From: Hirsutella rhossiliensis
Taxonomy: Eukaryota; Ascomycota; Sordariomycetes; Hypocreales; Ophiocordycipitaceae
Reading direction: 5' to 3'
Assembly (NCBI RefSeq): GCF_020360975.1
Contig: NW_025408677.1
Coordinates: forward strand, 248,001-312,000
Length of the DNA: 64,000 nucleotides
The first letter of the stretch is position 1, and each line of letters starts with the position of its first letter. Positions 31,812-41,831 of the stretch are shown one piece after another. The notes under the pieces are model-generated. The model saw only the letters and a program-made list of their open reading frames with translations. It made no database searches and had not been told where the DNA came from. Made by a program: the position numbers and the translations under genes.

Positions 31812-32935
31812 ATGAAGGGCCTCTGGCTGCCGACATTATGGGCTCTCCTTGTGCTGGTCCTGGGCTTTGGCCAAAGCCTGCCCTCGGCTGAGGTCATTCA
31901 CAGCATGGGCAAACGTGGCGTGGCAGTAAGCAAACCGGCACCTGATCCCGAACAACCAACGACCGTCTGGCGTGGTGAAAAGTTTCGGACTCCTCAGGAG
32001 GTTGAAGCCGCTGGCGGCATGTTCTCTCGAGGCCTTGAAAAACAGCGAAGAGGTGAAACCCTTACGAAGGAAGAAATTGAGAGTGGCAGCAGCTTGTATG
32101 AGCATGCCAAGGGCAACAGAATAGCAAACTCGCAATATGTGTCGACGGCTTCAGATCCGGCCCTGGGGTTGCGGTTCGGTCGCGGTGGGGATCAAAACGG
32201 CGAGTCAAACGGATACCTCTATCGCATACACGCCGATACAAAAGCCATCGACGTGGATGCGTCCTTGGGCGGTACAGCCCTACAAAGGCCAAACAGAGCA
32301 TGCATTCATAGGGGCATCCCATTCGACCAAATCGAAGGCTGGTACGAATTGAAGGGGATCAAAGACACAGACGTACTCGAAACGATTAAGCGAGGAGAGT
32401 CTCCGGGCGTGTAGAATTCATTAAGAGCCCCAAGTTTAACGAAGAAAAGTATCGCAATCAGAAAGGAAGCGGAGCACAGCCTCAGATCGCCGGGTTTCCT
32501 GAGACCTCTGACGCATGGAAGGAAAAGCCGTGGAACCAATACAAGGACCAGAAAGTGTTAGATAATCTGGGCAATTTCTATTGGAACAAGGTATGTGGAG
32601 GCACAAGCTGCAACAAAGACTTCCAGCCTCTCGTTTCTCAGCCGCTGCCCCAACCAGATGCAGGCAAAGATGGGTCGTCGGGTCCAAATGAGAATGGGGA
32701 ACCGCTGTGCAAGCGCAGCAATGGATGCAGAAATGGTGCAGAACCGGCCAACAAGAACCAAGAGGCCAACAAGAACAACGGCGAAAAGACAACGGGACCC
32801 CCGGCCGACAACAAACCCCCAGCCAACAACAAACCGCAGCCGCAGCCCGATATAAACCAACAGGGGAATACCGGAAAGCCCGGTCCCGAGCCAGATTCCG
32901 AACCGGTCAAGAACCGTCCGCAAAAGCTCTGAAGA
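31812..32935 (+). pseudogene. Enterotoxin-A-type ADP-ribosyltransferase, inactivated
   Basis: Related to the heat-labile enterotoxin A-chain family, which in insect-associated fungi is expanded and encodes secreted NAD-dependent mono-ADP-ribosyltransferases. ATG 31812 opens with a hydrophobic signal peptide of about 20 residues, then a Lys-Arg site (34-35) that could be cut by a kexin protease. VWRGE (Arg54) fits the NAD-binding arginine and YVSTAS (residues 109-114) the Ser-Thr motif. Between about 32270 and 32313 the frame is displaced by two compensating single-base changes, so the stretch that normally carries the catalytic glutamate region reads as unrelated residues; the family sequence resumes with GIPFDQIEGWYEL. 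A further shift near 32405 gives a stop at 32414, while a related frame (Asn/Pro/Lys-rich, low complexity) continues to 32935. As read, the enzyme should be inactive. Confidence 0.8.
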
Positions 32936-33023
32936 CTTTTGGTTTTATTCCTGGCTTTACGTTCGGCCTTCTTACGGCAATTGTTACTTGTGAAGCACAT
33001 GAAAAAATGGTAAGTTTCTAACC

Positions 33024-33597
33024 GTGACTAATGACAAATTTAACATCGGCGGTATGCTAATCGGCCTTGAGCGGAACCAGCAAGAGCAGGTGCATCCAGT
33101 GGCGCCGCCGCAGGACCTTACCCTTTGGGAGAGAATCAAAAAAATCCCTGAAACTCTACTCTCGATCGGGCCGACTTTCATAAAGCTATTTAGCGAGGAA
33201 AACTGGGTGGCTTTTAAAGTCTGGTGCCGACTTGCTAAAAGAGCTAGGGGAATTCCAGAGGCGGTGAAAAGCGCTATACACGACCTCACAAATGCGGAAA
33301 ATCTCGAGGCTTTCGAGAAGTCTGCTCGAGACCTCGGAAAGGGTTAAGCGAAGTTCCGGGGCGGTGGTAAGCGGTGTACATGACGTCGCAAACCCGGAAA
33401 ATATGACGCTTTGCGAGGTCTCTTGGCGACCTCGCAAAGCGGTAGGTGAAATTCCGGCTTCTTTGGAAGGGGGTTTTGACGACCTCAAAAAAGCCCCAAC
33501 CGACATCGCAGCAGCATTTCAGAAGCTGCCTGGACAGCTGGCGAAAGCTGCTGCAGATTTCATGACTGAGTACAATAAGTTTGTAAGTTACCCATGA
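33024..33597 (+). pseudogene. Helix-rich repeat region, possibly downstream exons of the relic above
   Basis: Two overlapping frames (33024-33350 and 33292-33597) encode amphipathic helices with a repeated pattern of about 40 residues: IPEAVKSAIHDLTNAENLEAF, then VSGVHDVANPENM, then IPASLEGGFDDLKKAPTD. A GTAAGT donor follows EKM at 33012, and an AG near 33082 would join the two regions as exons of one gene. Another GTAAGT occurs near 33590. I do not recognise the family. Continuity with the ADP-ribosyltransferase is an inference from spacing, strand and splice signals. Confidence 0.4.
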
Positions 33598-33616
33598 CCG
33601 ACGAGTCTGACTGCCA

Positions 33617-34078
33617 GTGACACTGCTGATAAACCTGTCAAATCTAGTTACCAGTAAGTTCTCACCATTACTAAACGAGTCTAATTGCCGACGGCATGCT
33701 GATACGGCTGGCAACTCTAGCCTGGTTCCAACCAGAGAAAATTGCCGACTCTATTTTCCTAAGTTTGCCGCCAGCCATTCCACTGACTCAGTTCGCGAAG
33801 CTTTCAGTAGCTGGGGAAGAGTTGGGTCCAGTGTTATACGGCGAATTCGCCAAAAGTTACGGCAAGTGTGGATCCACGCTCGGAAATATGAACAGTTCAT
33901 CCATATGATTCGGCGGGCCCACAAGCATGGACCCGTTATAGCGCCCGGCCTCGACGTCGATTTGGCCCGAAAACCGACGGGCTTCCACGCACTAGATAAC
34001 GTCGTGTCGCATCGAGCGGACCCTGTTTGGAAGGAGGATACTTGGTTCCTGTGTATGCAGATATCGGGGTCCTCCTGA
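33617..34078 (+). other. Possible further exon material, unassigned
   Basis: Open frames with AFSSWGRVGSSVIRRIRQKL and KYEQFIHMIRR, on the same strand and with several GTAAGT/AG signals around them. Not enough to call a gene. Confidence 0.25.
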
Positions 34079-34343
34079 CAGCTATTTAAGCTGGGATAGG
34101 CCTGCGAGGCGGATCGGTCGTCGGCGTGTCTCCTGGTGACGAAGCTGAAATGGCCCATAGCTGAACAGCCGGGCGGCCCATGCCACGGGGGAGGCGGTGT
34201 GATCAATGGTCATGAATGGGGTTGTCTGATAAGGCGAGGGGGCACCAGGGTGAAGCAAGTAAGATGGACGAGAGGCAAGCGAGCAAGCAAGCAGGTCAAG
34301 GTATGCGTCAGTCGTCGCTTACTAGGAAACCAGGCTTTCTAAT
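34079..34343. other. Spacer, no gene seen
   Basis: Contains a short AGCAAGCAAGC run near 34280. No supported coding feature. Confidence 0.3.
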
Positions 34344-34433
34344 CATACGCCATACGCCATACGGACCTCTATGGTTTATGGCGTATGGTTTATTCCCGTA
34401 TGGTCAACTAAATCATATATGACCATACGGAAA
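34344..34433. repeat. Cluster of nested palindromes (CCGTATGG family)
   Basis: ATACGCCATACGCCATACGG is partly inverted to TATGGCGTATGG about 20 bp later. Then CCGTATGGTCA (about 34398) and TGACCATACGG (about 34421) form a perfect 11-bp stem around an AT-rich loop. It directly borders the hAT fragment at 34443. Confidence 0.8.
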
Positions 34434-34442
34434 ATGACGTCA

Positions 34443-35330
34443 TAGGCCACTATGTTCGCGTGGGGTGCCGATGATGCTGTTGTGTGTGATGTCCTCGAAC
34501 AGTTCAATCTCCTCTACTGGCAGCCCTGCCGTTATCCCGCTGCGAATCCAGCTCTTCAAGCACTCCCCCTTTTCAATTGTCGATGCTCCAAGAAGCATGC
34601 GATCCCATGAGATTGTACGCCGCGCCCCAGAGAAAGTGCGCTCAGGGTCAGCAGACATGGCAGGTATGGAGAGAATGTCTATTGCCATCTTTGATAATCG
34701 AGGAAAGCGCTCCTTCTGCTCAGCACGGAGCCACCAGGCGAGGGGAGAGCCATCGATTGGGATGGGCGGCTGAGAGGTGTAGGAGTCGTATTCGTCGGCG
34801 TCCTCTTCTGTGCCCACAACATCAAGCTCCTGTGCCAGCCGGTCATACTCATCGAGCTCCAATTCGGGAACGATAGAGGGGAGTAGTAAGAACGGCGGGT
34901 AGGTTCTTGTATTCGTCTTCCCATGCTTTCTTCACCCTGCGAAAATGTTCTTATGCCACGCCTTTGGCCAATTCTTTTGTACGTGGGCTTTGCCTCTGGA
35001 TGGATGAAGAATAAGGGCTGCACCATATGCCGGGCTCTCATCGGACAGCTGATAGTACTTGTCGAAAACGTACCAGCTCGTTAGCACCGGGCCTAGCAGC
35101 TGTTGATTCGTCCTGTATTTGTTGAAGGCAATTGATATACGGGCCCAACCACTTTACTACACGGGCGCTCCTTACACGGGCGGCGGTTTTTAATTGGGCC
35201 AAAAATTCTGCCGCCTGGTCCTTGCACGTGGCAGGGTCTGTAGCCCCACCACCTGGCAGAAGGGGTGACATCCCAGCTGCCAGTTCTGTAGTGACAACTA
35301 ACTCTCCCACAACCAACTTTCCGTCTGAGC
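34443..35330 (-). pseudogene. hAT transposase C-terminal fragment
   Basis: Minus-strand remnant of a second hAT element. The dimerisation domain is clear: PLAWWLRAEQKERFPRLSKM, then AIDILSIPAMSADPERTFSG and ARRTISWDRMLL, ending near 34443. Upstream pieces lie in other frames (GAALILHPS type sequence near 35020, ELDEYDRLAQEL near 34860), and the N-terminal BED finger and catalytic Asp residues are absent. It differs from the hAT at 2300-4548, so it is a separate lineage. Not functional. Confidence 0.8.
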
Positions 35331-35356
35331 AATCATTCGGTTAAGCACCAACCGGC

Positions 35357-37046
35357 ATGACATTGCACGAAGACCCAACTGCTGCCAACAGCGGCGACGG
35401 CTGTAGTAGATCCCTTCCGGGCTTGCCTCCATGCAAGCGCCGTAGACTTGCATCACGGGCTCGGGCTCAGCCTCCTTTCAATCCTGAACCGTATTACGGC
35501 CTTAACGACGATGATGCGTTATACAATCTCTTCGCGACATGGCCAGAAAGCTACTTCACTAGCCTGCCAAGACCACACGGCTCTCGTGGCGTCGACGAGC
35601 CCTGGTGGAAACTACGTCAGTCACAAATATTCTTGGATGATAGCTTCCGAGGAGGTGGGGCTCGGCGGTTGTTCACCACAGGAATTCCTGATGCAGACAA
35701 ACTCGAGAGACAGCGTCTACGCTGCCTCTTGAGGGTGGAGGAAGTCGATGCCCGCAAGCAGGTTGTGGCCCGCTTCCAGCCTGCCTTGACCTTGGCCTGG
35801 GAGCTGGCGGAGACAGATTCCTTATTGGCTCGCGAGTTGGCCAAGTGTCGAGAAGCGTCCGGCCCACGGCAAGCTATTTGGGAACGTGGAGACGATTGCC
35901 ACGGCCGTATTGCGTCGCCCACTCCACTAGTATCATCGTTGAGCCAAGATGGACAGGAGTACGAAGAGTGGAACGGCTTCTCCGACGCCGAGTGTGGGGA
36001 TTATAGCGACGTTGAACCTATTCCCAATCCACAAATCCCCGGTACTGCAGCTCCATCGATCGAGGCCCTTCACGCCGAGGTGAACGCATTCGCAAAACGA
36101 ACGGGTTTGGCGTTGTCAGGCGAAATGGAACTGGGAGTCGAGCCAGAAAGACGCGATACGTATTGGAGTGCGATCGGTACGGTCAGCCACGCCCGTCTGA
36201 GGGGACTGGGCTTCGCCAGAGGCGGTCACGCAAGTCCGGCTGCAAGTGGAAGGTGATCGCGGAAGGCTTGGCAGAGAACAGCTATATGTGGACGCTACGA
36301 GCATTTCCCGACCCTGAGCACGGCCAACATAACCACGAACGGAGTATTAGCCTCTCCGCGCACCCAGTTCACCGAAGACTTACCAACCCTGTCAAGGCAA
36401 CAATCGAAACAACAAGCCGGCTAGTTGGCATCCGGGCACGTGATGTAGGGGGACTTGTTCGGGACAGCCACCAGGAACCGTCTATATGAGAAGGGACATA
36501 TATAACGCCAGGGCGCTTCTGCGCCGCGAGAATCTTGGCGGAATGAGCCCCACAGCCGCGTTAATCAAGCTTTTCGACGAGAGGGGCATCCCCTATATCG
36601 CCAAGTGGTCAGAGACCGAACCTGACCGCCTTGTTGGGTTGGTATGGACCTTTCCATACTGTATCCGTATGTGGAAACGCTTCCCGGAGGTGATAAGCTT
36701 CGACAACACTTACAACACAAATCGCTTCAAGCTCCCGCTCTTCCAGGCGACGGGTCAAACTTGCCTCAAGTCGGTCTACAACGCTGCCTTCGGCTTGATC
36801 GATAACGAAAGGCGTGAAGGCTTCCAATTCCTCGCTGAAGGGATTAGGCAGTTGTTTGAGAGGCATGGAATTCAACTACCCAACGTTGTGATCACGGACT
36901 TCGACCAACAGATGAAGGCGGCACTGGAAGATCAGTTTCAGACGCTCAACAACAGCTTTGTATCTTCCATATCAACTCGAACGTACTACTTAACGCCAAG
37001 CGCAAGTGGAAGCACGCCAAGGAAGACAGCGACGGTGGCTCTAATA
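35357..37046 (+). pseudogene. FAR1/MULE transposase, 5' part
   Basis: Mutator-like transposase. The first frame (ATG 35357, 299 codons) is a poorly characterised N-terminal region. Next comes a FAR1-type zinc-binding DNA-binding block (SGCKWKVIAEG, then HGQHNHERSISLSAHP) near 36235-36370 in another frame. Then the MULE catalytic core: PEVISFDNTYNTNRFKLPLF near 36690 (first Asp region) and LPNVVITDFDQQMKAALED near 36880 (second Asp). A frameshift near 36940 follows. At 37046 the gene is interrupted by a Fot1/pogo element, and the reading resumes at 44634. FAR1-like MULEs are common in fungi; this copy is broken. Confidence 0.85.
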
Positions 37047-37087
37047 AGGGATTTCCCGGTGATCTGCCGGATCGGGTGATTCGCCGG
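37047..37087 (+). repeat. Left TIR of Fot1/pogo element
   Basis: AGGGATTTCCCGGTGATCTG and onward, matched by the complement at 44591-44631. Confidence 0.93.
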
Positions 37088-37940
37088 GTTTTTTCTCCCT
37101 TGCATTCCAGTAAAGAACTGAGAATAACTCCACGAATACTATTTGAATTGTTCTAAAATCTCATAAGAGCAATTAATAATGCTCAAAGATTCCACTCAAT
37201 ATTTTTTGAAGTCATCCAGTCATCGAGGTCGTCTTCTGTTACTCTCCGATCGCGCAAGTCCCCGAAATGCACCCACTACCTTCCGATCACTATCAACAGC
37301 TAAAGAGGGCCTTTGAGGACAGGATATGTGGTTCAAGTTATCATTGCCTTGTTATTTGCGTTATTATATAGTGGGCTTGGTACCTGCAATGCTATGGTCC
37401 GCTCTGGTGTGAACGGAAGAGTGACAATTTCTGCGGCGTGAGCATCCTGACTCCTCACGCAACCCTCAGAAGCCACCCGTCGCTCATTTTGCATTTTCTG
37501 GGGCTTTTCCATAGTCAAAGTCTTCAGCTCTTGTTAATAGTGCCAATTTATCTCCATATTTTGCTTCAAGGCCTCCGTCATCCGTCGTTTTCTCCCAATT
37601 TCCGCCTCTCATTGCTTCCTCTTCTGTAGAGCGAAAGCTTTTGCTCCGCCGCCTTCTTCTGTTGCTGAAACCTTCAGGTCTCCTTCTTCAGAGCCTCTTC
37701 TTTTTTTTGGGGTCCTTAAGCTGTATTTATTTAGCGAGTTTGAGCCACTTTTGCAGAGCTAAACACCTCGTCTGCATTACAATCTGTACAGCAGAAGAGA
37801 TCATCTTTTGGAGCCTTACCGCCCTGCCTGCGCTGGTGCTTGTGACTACCTGTTCTCTTCTAACTTAAGCTCTCATATAAATCACTTAAAACTCACATTG
37901 AGGGCTTTCGAGGGTGCTGCTCAGCCTTCGGCTGTTGCGG
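37088..37940 (-). pseudogene. Fot1/pogo transposase C-terminal part and 3' region
   Basis: The piece of the pogo element left of the chromovirus. Minus-strand frames are Lys/Glu-rich (ALKKETLKVS, MEKPQKMQNERRVA), as in Fot1 transposase C-termini, but broken by stops. Low confidence beyond membership of the element. Confidence 0.4.
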
Positions 37941-37945
37941 CCAGC

Positions 37946-38135
37946 TGTGAAAGGCCTCTAGTGAGTTGATACAACTAACTAGTCCCTATGCTGTTTACTA
38001 TAAAGATAGAGAAAAAAAAAAAAAAAAAAGAAAATCTACTACATGAGAGCAAAATAGCTTTTTATAGCTTCGAGCCAATGGAAGGTTCTAGAAGCTAGGC
38101 GGCGCAGCCGCCGTTAAAGCGGCTTGCCCGTTACA
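37946..38135 (-). repeat. Chromovirus 3' LTR
   Basis: Begins TGTGAAAGG and ends CCCGTTACA on the plus strand. It contains a long A run (38011-38030), where the other LTR has GAAA repeats. Confidence 0.96.
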
Positions 38136-38816
38136 TTACCTCCTCCCTTCCAACGTTTCCTCTTCCGGGGGATCGTGGAAATCTGTGGCAAGATGACTTG
38201 AGAAGGTGACACTCCTTTTATGCTTCTTCCATTGCTTCCATGCATCCGTGTGTCGAATAGTGGTAAGGGGTTCCCACGTAGGCTGCGAGTAATCATGCCA
38301 TTTTACGAGCACCTTCTTATGCGTACCTTCCATTCTTTCATCCAGAATTCTTTCGACAAGGTACATCTTTTCGCCGTCCACCAGCACCGGTGGGGCACTC
38401 TCTTGATCGAGTTTCTGCGAAGGCAATGGGTCTCCGGGGACTGGCCGGAGTAGGTCGACGTGAAAGACTGGATGGATGCGCCCAGGCACATCCAACCTGT
38501 AGGCATGTGGGCTAACTTCCGCGAGCACTTGATATTTGGCATGTAGCCAATCGAGCTTCTTGCAGGGTCGCGATGTTTTGACATTTCTCAAGTTGAGGTA
38601 TACCCAATCCCCAGGCTCGTATCTCGGTGCGGCTGTCCTGTGCTTGTTGGCTTGCGCTTGCTGTATTTCCTGGGCCATAGCTATCGCTGCTTGCGCAAAC
38701 TCCGTGGCGTCCTGTAGTCTCTGAATAAAATCCTCCGCTGTCGCTTCCCCCTGCGTCGTGTCTTCCGTTCTTCGATGCTCAACTAACTGGATTGGCTCGT
38801 TGTGGTAGCCGTGCAT
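38136..38816 (-). CDS. Chromovirus integrase C-terminus with chromodomain
   Basis: In-frame C-terminal part of pol. It begins HGYHNEPIQLVEH, continues with a helical region and the GPY/F-like WVYLNLRNVKTSRPCKKLD and HPVFHVDLLRP segments, then a chromodomain (YLVERILDERMEGTHKKVLV, KWHDYSQPTWEPL). Chromodomains of chromoviruses read histone methylation, often H3K9me, and steer integration to heterochromatin. The final codons (LEGRR, stop) lie in the purine tract next to the 3' LTR. It is separated from the integrase core by a frameshift near 38830-38860. Confidence 0.9.
   Translation of the reverse strand: MHGYHNEPIQLVEHRRTEDTTQGEATAEDFIQRLQDATEFAQAAIAMAQEIQQAQANKHRTAAPRYEPGDWVYLNLRNVKTSRPCKKLDWLHAKYQVLAEVSPHAYRLDVPGRIHPVFHVDLLRPVPGDPLPSQKLDQESAPPVLVDGEKMYLVERILDERMEGTHKKVLVKWHDYSQPTWEPLTTIRHTDAWKQWKKHKRSVTFSSHLATDFHDPPEEETLEGRR
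38138..38150 (-). other. Polypurine tract of the chromovirus
   Basis: GGAAGGGAGGAGG on the minus strand, ending just before TAA and the 3' LTR. It is the expected primer site for plus-strand DNA synthesis. Confidence 0.8.
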
Positions 38817-38858
38817 GAAGAAGAACGGACTCAGTCCGGTGGAGGTTGCTTCCTCTCG

Positions 38859-40297
38859 TTAATAGTCGCCATCGCGATTGGAAGCAAGTCTAACCAGTTC
38901 TCCTGCAGATAATTCGTCCATATCCGAAGAATCCTCTCTACCTCTTGGTTCATTCGTTCTGTTGCACCGTCGGTTTGTGGATGGTACGCCGTCGACAACC
39001 GCTGCTCGATCTAGCATCTGACAGAAACTTTTCCACATACCACTGACAAACTGGGGACCCCGATCACTGGTGATAGCCGTTGGGATGCCATGGACAGGGT
39101 AGTGTCGTTCGAAGAGTCTTCTTGCAACCGCTTCTGTGGAAATATCGTTCAATCCTTCGAGTTCGACGCCTTTGGTGAGTCGGTCCGTGACCACCATGCA
39201 GTTCGTCGCGCCATCTTTCCCCGACGGCGGGAGGTCAGTAATAAAGTCAATGGTAATTTCGCTCCATATGCGTTGCGGAATAGGAGCGGCTTTAGGAGTC
39301 CTTTCTTTGTATCCCTCCAGATGGTGTTTCGTCCGCAAACCTCGCAGTTGCGCACAAACCGACGTACATCGCTAGCGGCACCCGGCCAGAAGAAGCGTCT
39401 CGACAGAGTCGAGTACGTGAGGTCCCTTCCAGGATGTCCGGTGATATGAGAGTCGTGAGTTTCCTGGATGATCTTTGTACGTAGCGGCTCCGAACCGGGT
39501 ATCCAGACGCGTTCTCTAAAGCACAGCAGGCCTCTATTGTCTAATGAGCATTCTGAAATGCTGACAACCTTCTCCTTCTGTAACTCTGTTGGCAAACTCT
39601 TCGCTCCATCTGCTACCAGCTTCGTGAGTTCTTGATAAAGCTTGTCTTCTTGCCGTGCGGCGTGCCACAGCTGCTGTAACTCCTCATCTTCAAATATCCT
39701 GATCTCTTTTCCGAAGTTGATTTCCTGGGCACCCTCGGTGTTGGTAGACAATGTCGATATTGGGACTCTTCTAAGGTGATCGTTTTGGAATAGCCTCATA
39801 ATGCGTCCCTTTAGTCGTTCATCGGAGTAGTTGGCCGGCATATCCTGGTCTCGTCGAGAGAGTGCGTCAGGCAATCCGCCCTTGCGGCCCGGCCTCCATT
39901 CGAGCTCGAATTGGAACCTGGACAGGAACTCCGACCACCGCACTTGTCTCTCTGTCAACCTCCTTTCCGAGTAGAAGTACCTCAGGTTCTTGTGGTCCGT
40001 TAGGATCTTGAAGTGCTCTACTGCCCGTAGCTCTGGTTCCCACTGCTCCAAACATCTGAGAATGGCGAGTAGCTCCTTGTCATGGATAGCGTAGTTCGCT
40101 TCGGCTGCCGAATGTTTCTTCGAGAAGTATGCGACAGGTCGTACCAGTCCATCCTTATCATCTCTCTGCAAGAGCACGCCTCCCGACGCGAATCCTGAAG
40201 CGTCTGCTTCCACGATAGTCTCCTTTCTGGATGGAAGTGTGCAAGGATTGGGGCCGTGATCAACAGGTCCTTGAGCTTCTCGAAGGCTTCTTCGCAC
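38859..40297 (-). pseudogene. Chromovirus RNase H and integrase core
   Basis: RNase H: IVEADASGFASGGVLLQ and YAIHDKELLAI, then ILTDHKNLRYF and PDALSRRD, near 40230-39850. Integrase: zinc-binding HHCC (THDSHITGHPG with CEVCGRN) near 39460-39350, then the catalytic core ITIDFITDLPPSG and TAITSDRGPQF with two Asp residues. The third acidic position lies past a one-base shift near 39000. Another shift near 39300 separates the zinc finger from the core. These enzymes would degrade the RNA template and insert the cDNA. Confidence 0.9.
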
Positions 40298-40411
40298 AAT
40301 TCATCCCAACGGAATGGCACGTCCTTCTTCGTTAGCCGCGTTAGCGCTCCGCTATCACCGAGAACTCTGGCATAAACATCCTGTAGAAGTTCGCGAATCC
40401 AATAAAACTCC

Positions 40412-41294
40412 TCACGGACTTAACATTCGTCGGGTTGCCCATTCCTTCACAGCCTCAACCTTCTCAGGGTCGACTCGGATCCCACACTCCGCCTCGATGA
40501 TAAACCCAAGGTATTTCACAGCCTTGACTTCGAATTCACTCTTGTTGATATCCAGTTGCAGCCCGGCGTCCATCAGTCGTTGGAGGACCTTGCCGACCTT
40601 GTCGCGGTGGTCTTGCAGGCTTCCAGAGGAGAAGATCAGGACATCGTCGATATATGCTGACACAAAATCGTCTAGGTAATCCTGGAGCGCGCTGTTAATG
40701 TACCGCTGAAAGGCTGCTGGTGCGCCTGTCAGGCCGAATGGAACTACCAGCCATTCGAAGGATCCATAGCGCGTTCTGAAAGTTGTCTTTCCTCGTCGCC
40801 GGGGCGACCCTGATCTTATGGAACGCTGCTATAACATCTACCTTGGTGAACCACCTTGCCTTGGCTATCGTTCGCAAGGTCTCGCTCAGTAAGGGCAAGG
40901 GATAGCGGTCCCTCTTCGTTATATGGTTCAAACCTCTGTAATCCACGCAGAAGCGGATGCCTCCGCCGGGCTTCTTCACCATAAGGACTGGTGCCGCGGC
41001 TGGCGAGCTGCTGACTCTAATAAATCCCTTGTCGAGTAGTTCTGTGAGAGTCTTCCGTAGTACCAATAGCTCCTCGCGGGACATGCTGTAAAGCGGTCCC
41101 CAGGGTAGGGGCTTCTCTCGGCCATGCTCGTCTTTCAGCACTTCGATCTTCAGGTCCACACCTGGCCGATGAGGGGGCAGCTGGTCGGCCAGTTGCTGAG
41201 AGAAAGCTCGAGACCACTTGTGGTACTGTGGTGGCAGCTTCTCCATTACGTCAGTCTTCGGTTTCGGTCTTAGGGCCTTGTCAATATCCGCCAT
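40412..41294 (-). pseudogene. Chromovirus reverse transcriptase
   Basis: Family blocks are in order: LPPHRPGVDLKIEVLKDEHG, GFIRVSSSPAAAPVLMVKKP, GIRFCVDYRGLN, RYPLPLLSETL, ARWFTKVDVIAAFHKIRV, and, after a one-base shift near 40790, the catalytic YIDDVLIFSSG near 40650 and KYLGFIIEAECGI. YIDD is a normal variant of YxDD. A second shift near 40400 separates it from RNase H. Confidence 0.92.
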
Positions 41295-41347
41295 CGTGAC
41301 CGAGTGAACTCCAATGCCGCCTTTGCGTTTGTCACGGCGTGCTTCTG

Positions 41348-41816
41348 CTAAAAGGTTGCGGCCATGACATTAGAGACATCTAGCTGGGGAGGCTGGTAAC
41401 GTCGTCGGTCTCGTACTTGAACTCCATTGGACCCGATCTCGAGATATCCTTCCTTCGCATGGATGTGAACATCCTGGTCTTCCATCCATCGTTTACCCAG
41501 GATCATATCCCAGTTCAGATCGTCGATGACGTACATGAAAACACGATGCTGCTGATGTCCATCGAGGTCGATCGACACATACGTGATCTTGTCGATTTTG
41601 ACCTCCTTGCCGTCTCCGGCTGCGTTCTCCAAGATACGCGGCTGAACGCGTATATGTGGCAACTGGAGAGTGAAATGTGCGCTTGCTAACCGCGCCGTAG
41701 CAGAGGCAGCCATAGTCGACAAGAGATGGCACGAAGTCTGTGCCGTTCACCCTGACGTCTGCTATGAACGGTTCTCCGTCCATTTTTGCTTTTCCGCTCA
41801 CATCCCATTCTCTCAC
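41348..41816 (-). pseudogene. Chromovirus aspartic protease, altered active site
   Basis: Retropepsin-like segment. The active-site strand reads SLVDYGCLCYG near 41725, where family members have Asp-Ser-Gly or Asp-Thr-Gly; Tyr in the middle position should prevent catalysis. A frameshift follows at about 41700, and the second half (ILGKRWMEDQDVHI) is open in another frame. It lies between gag and reverse transcriptase. Confidence 0.75.
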
Positions 41817-41831
41817 AGCCGCCGCGTGTCC

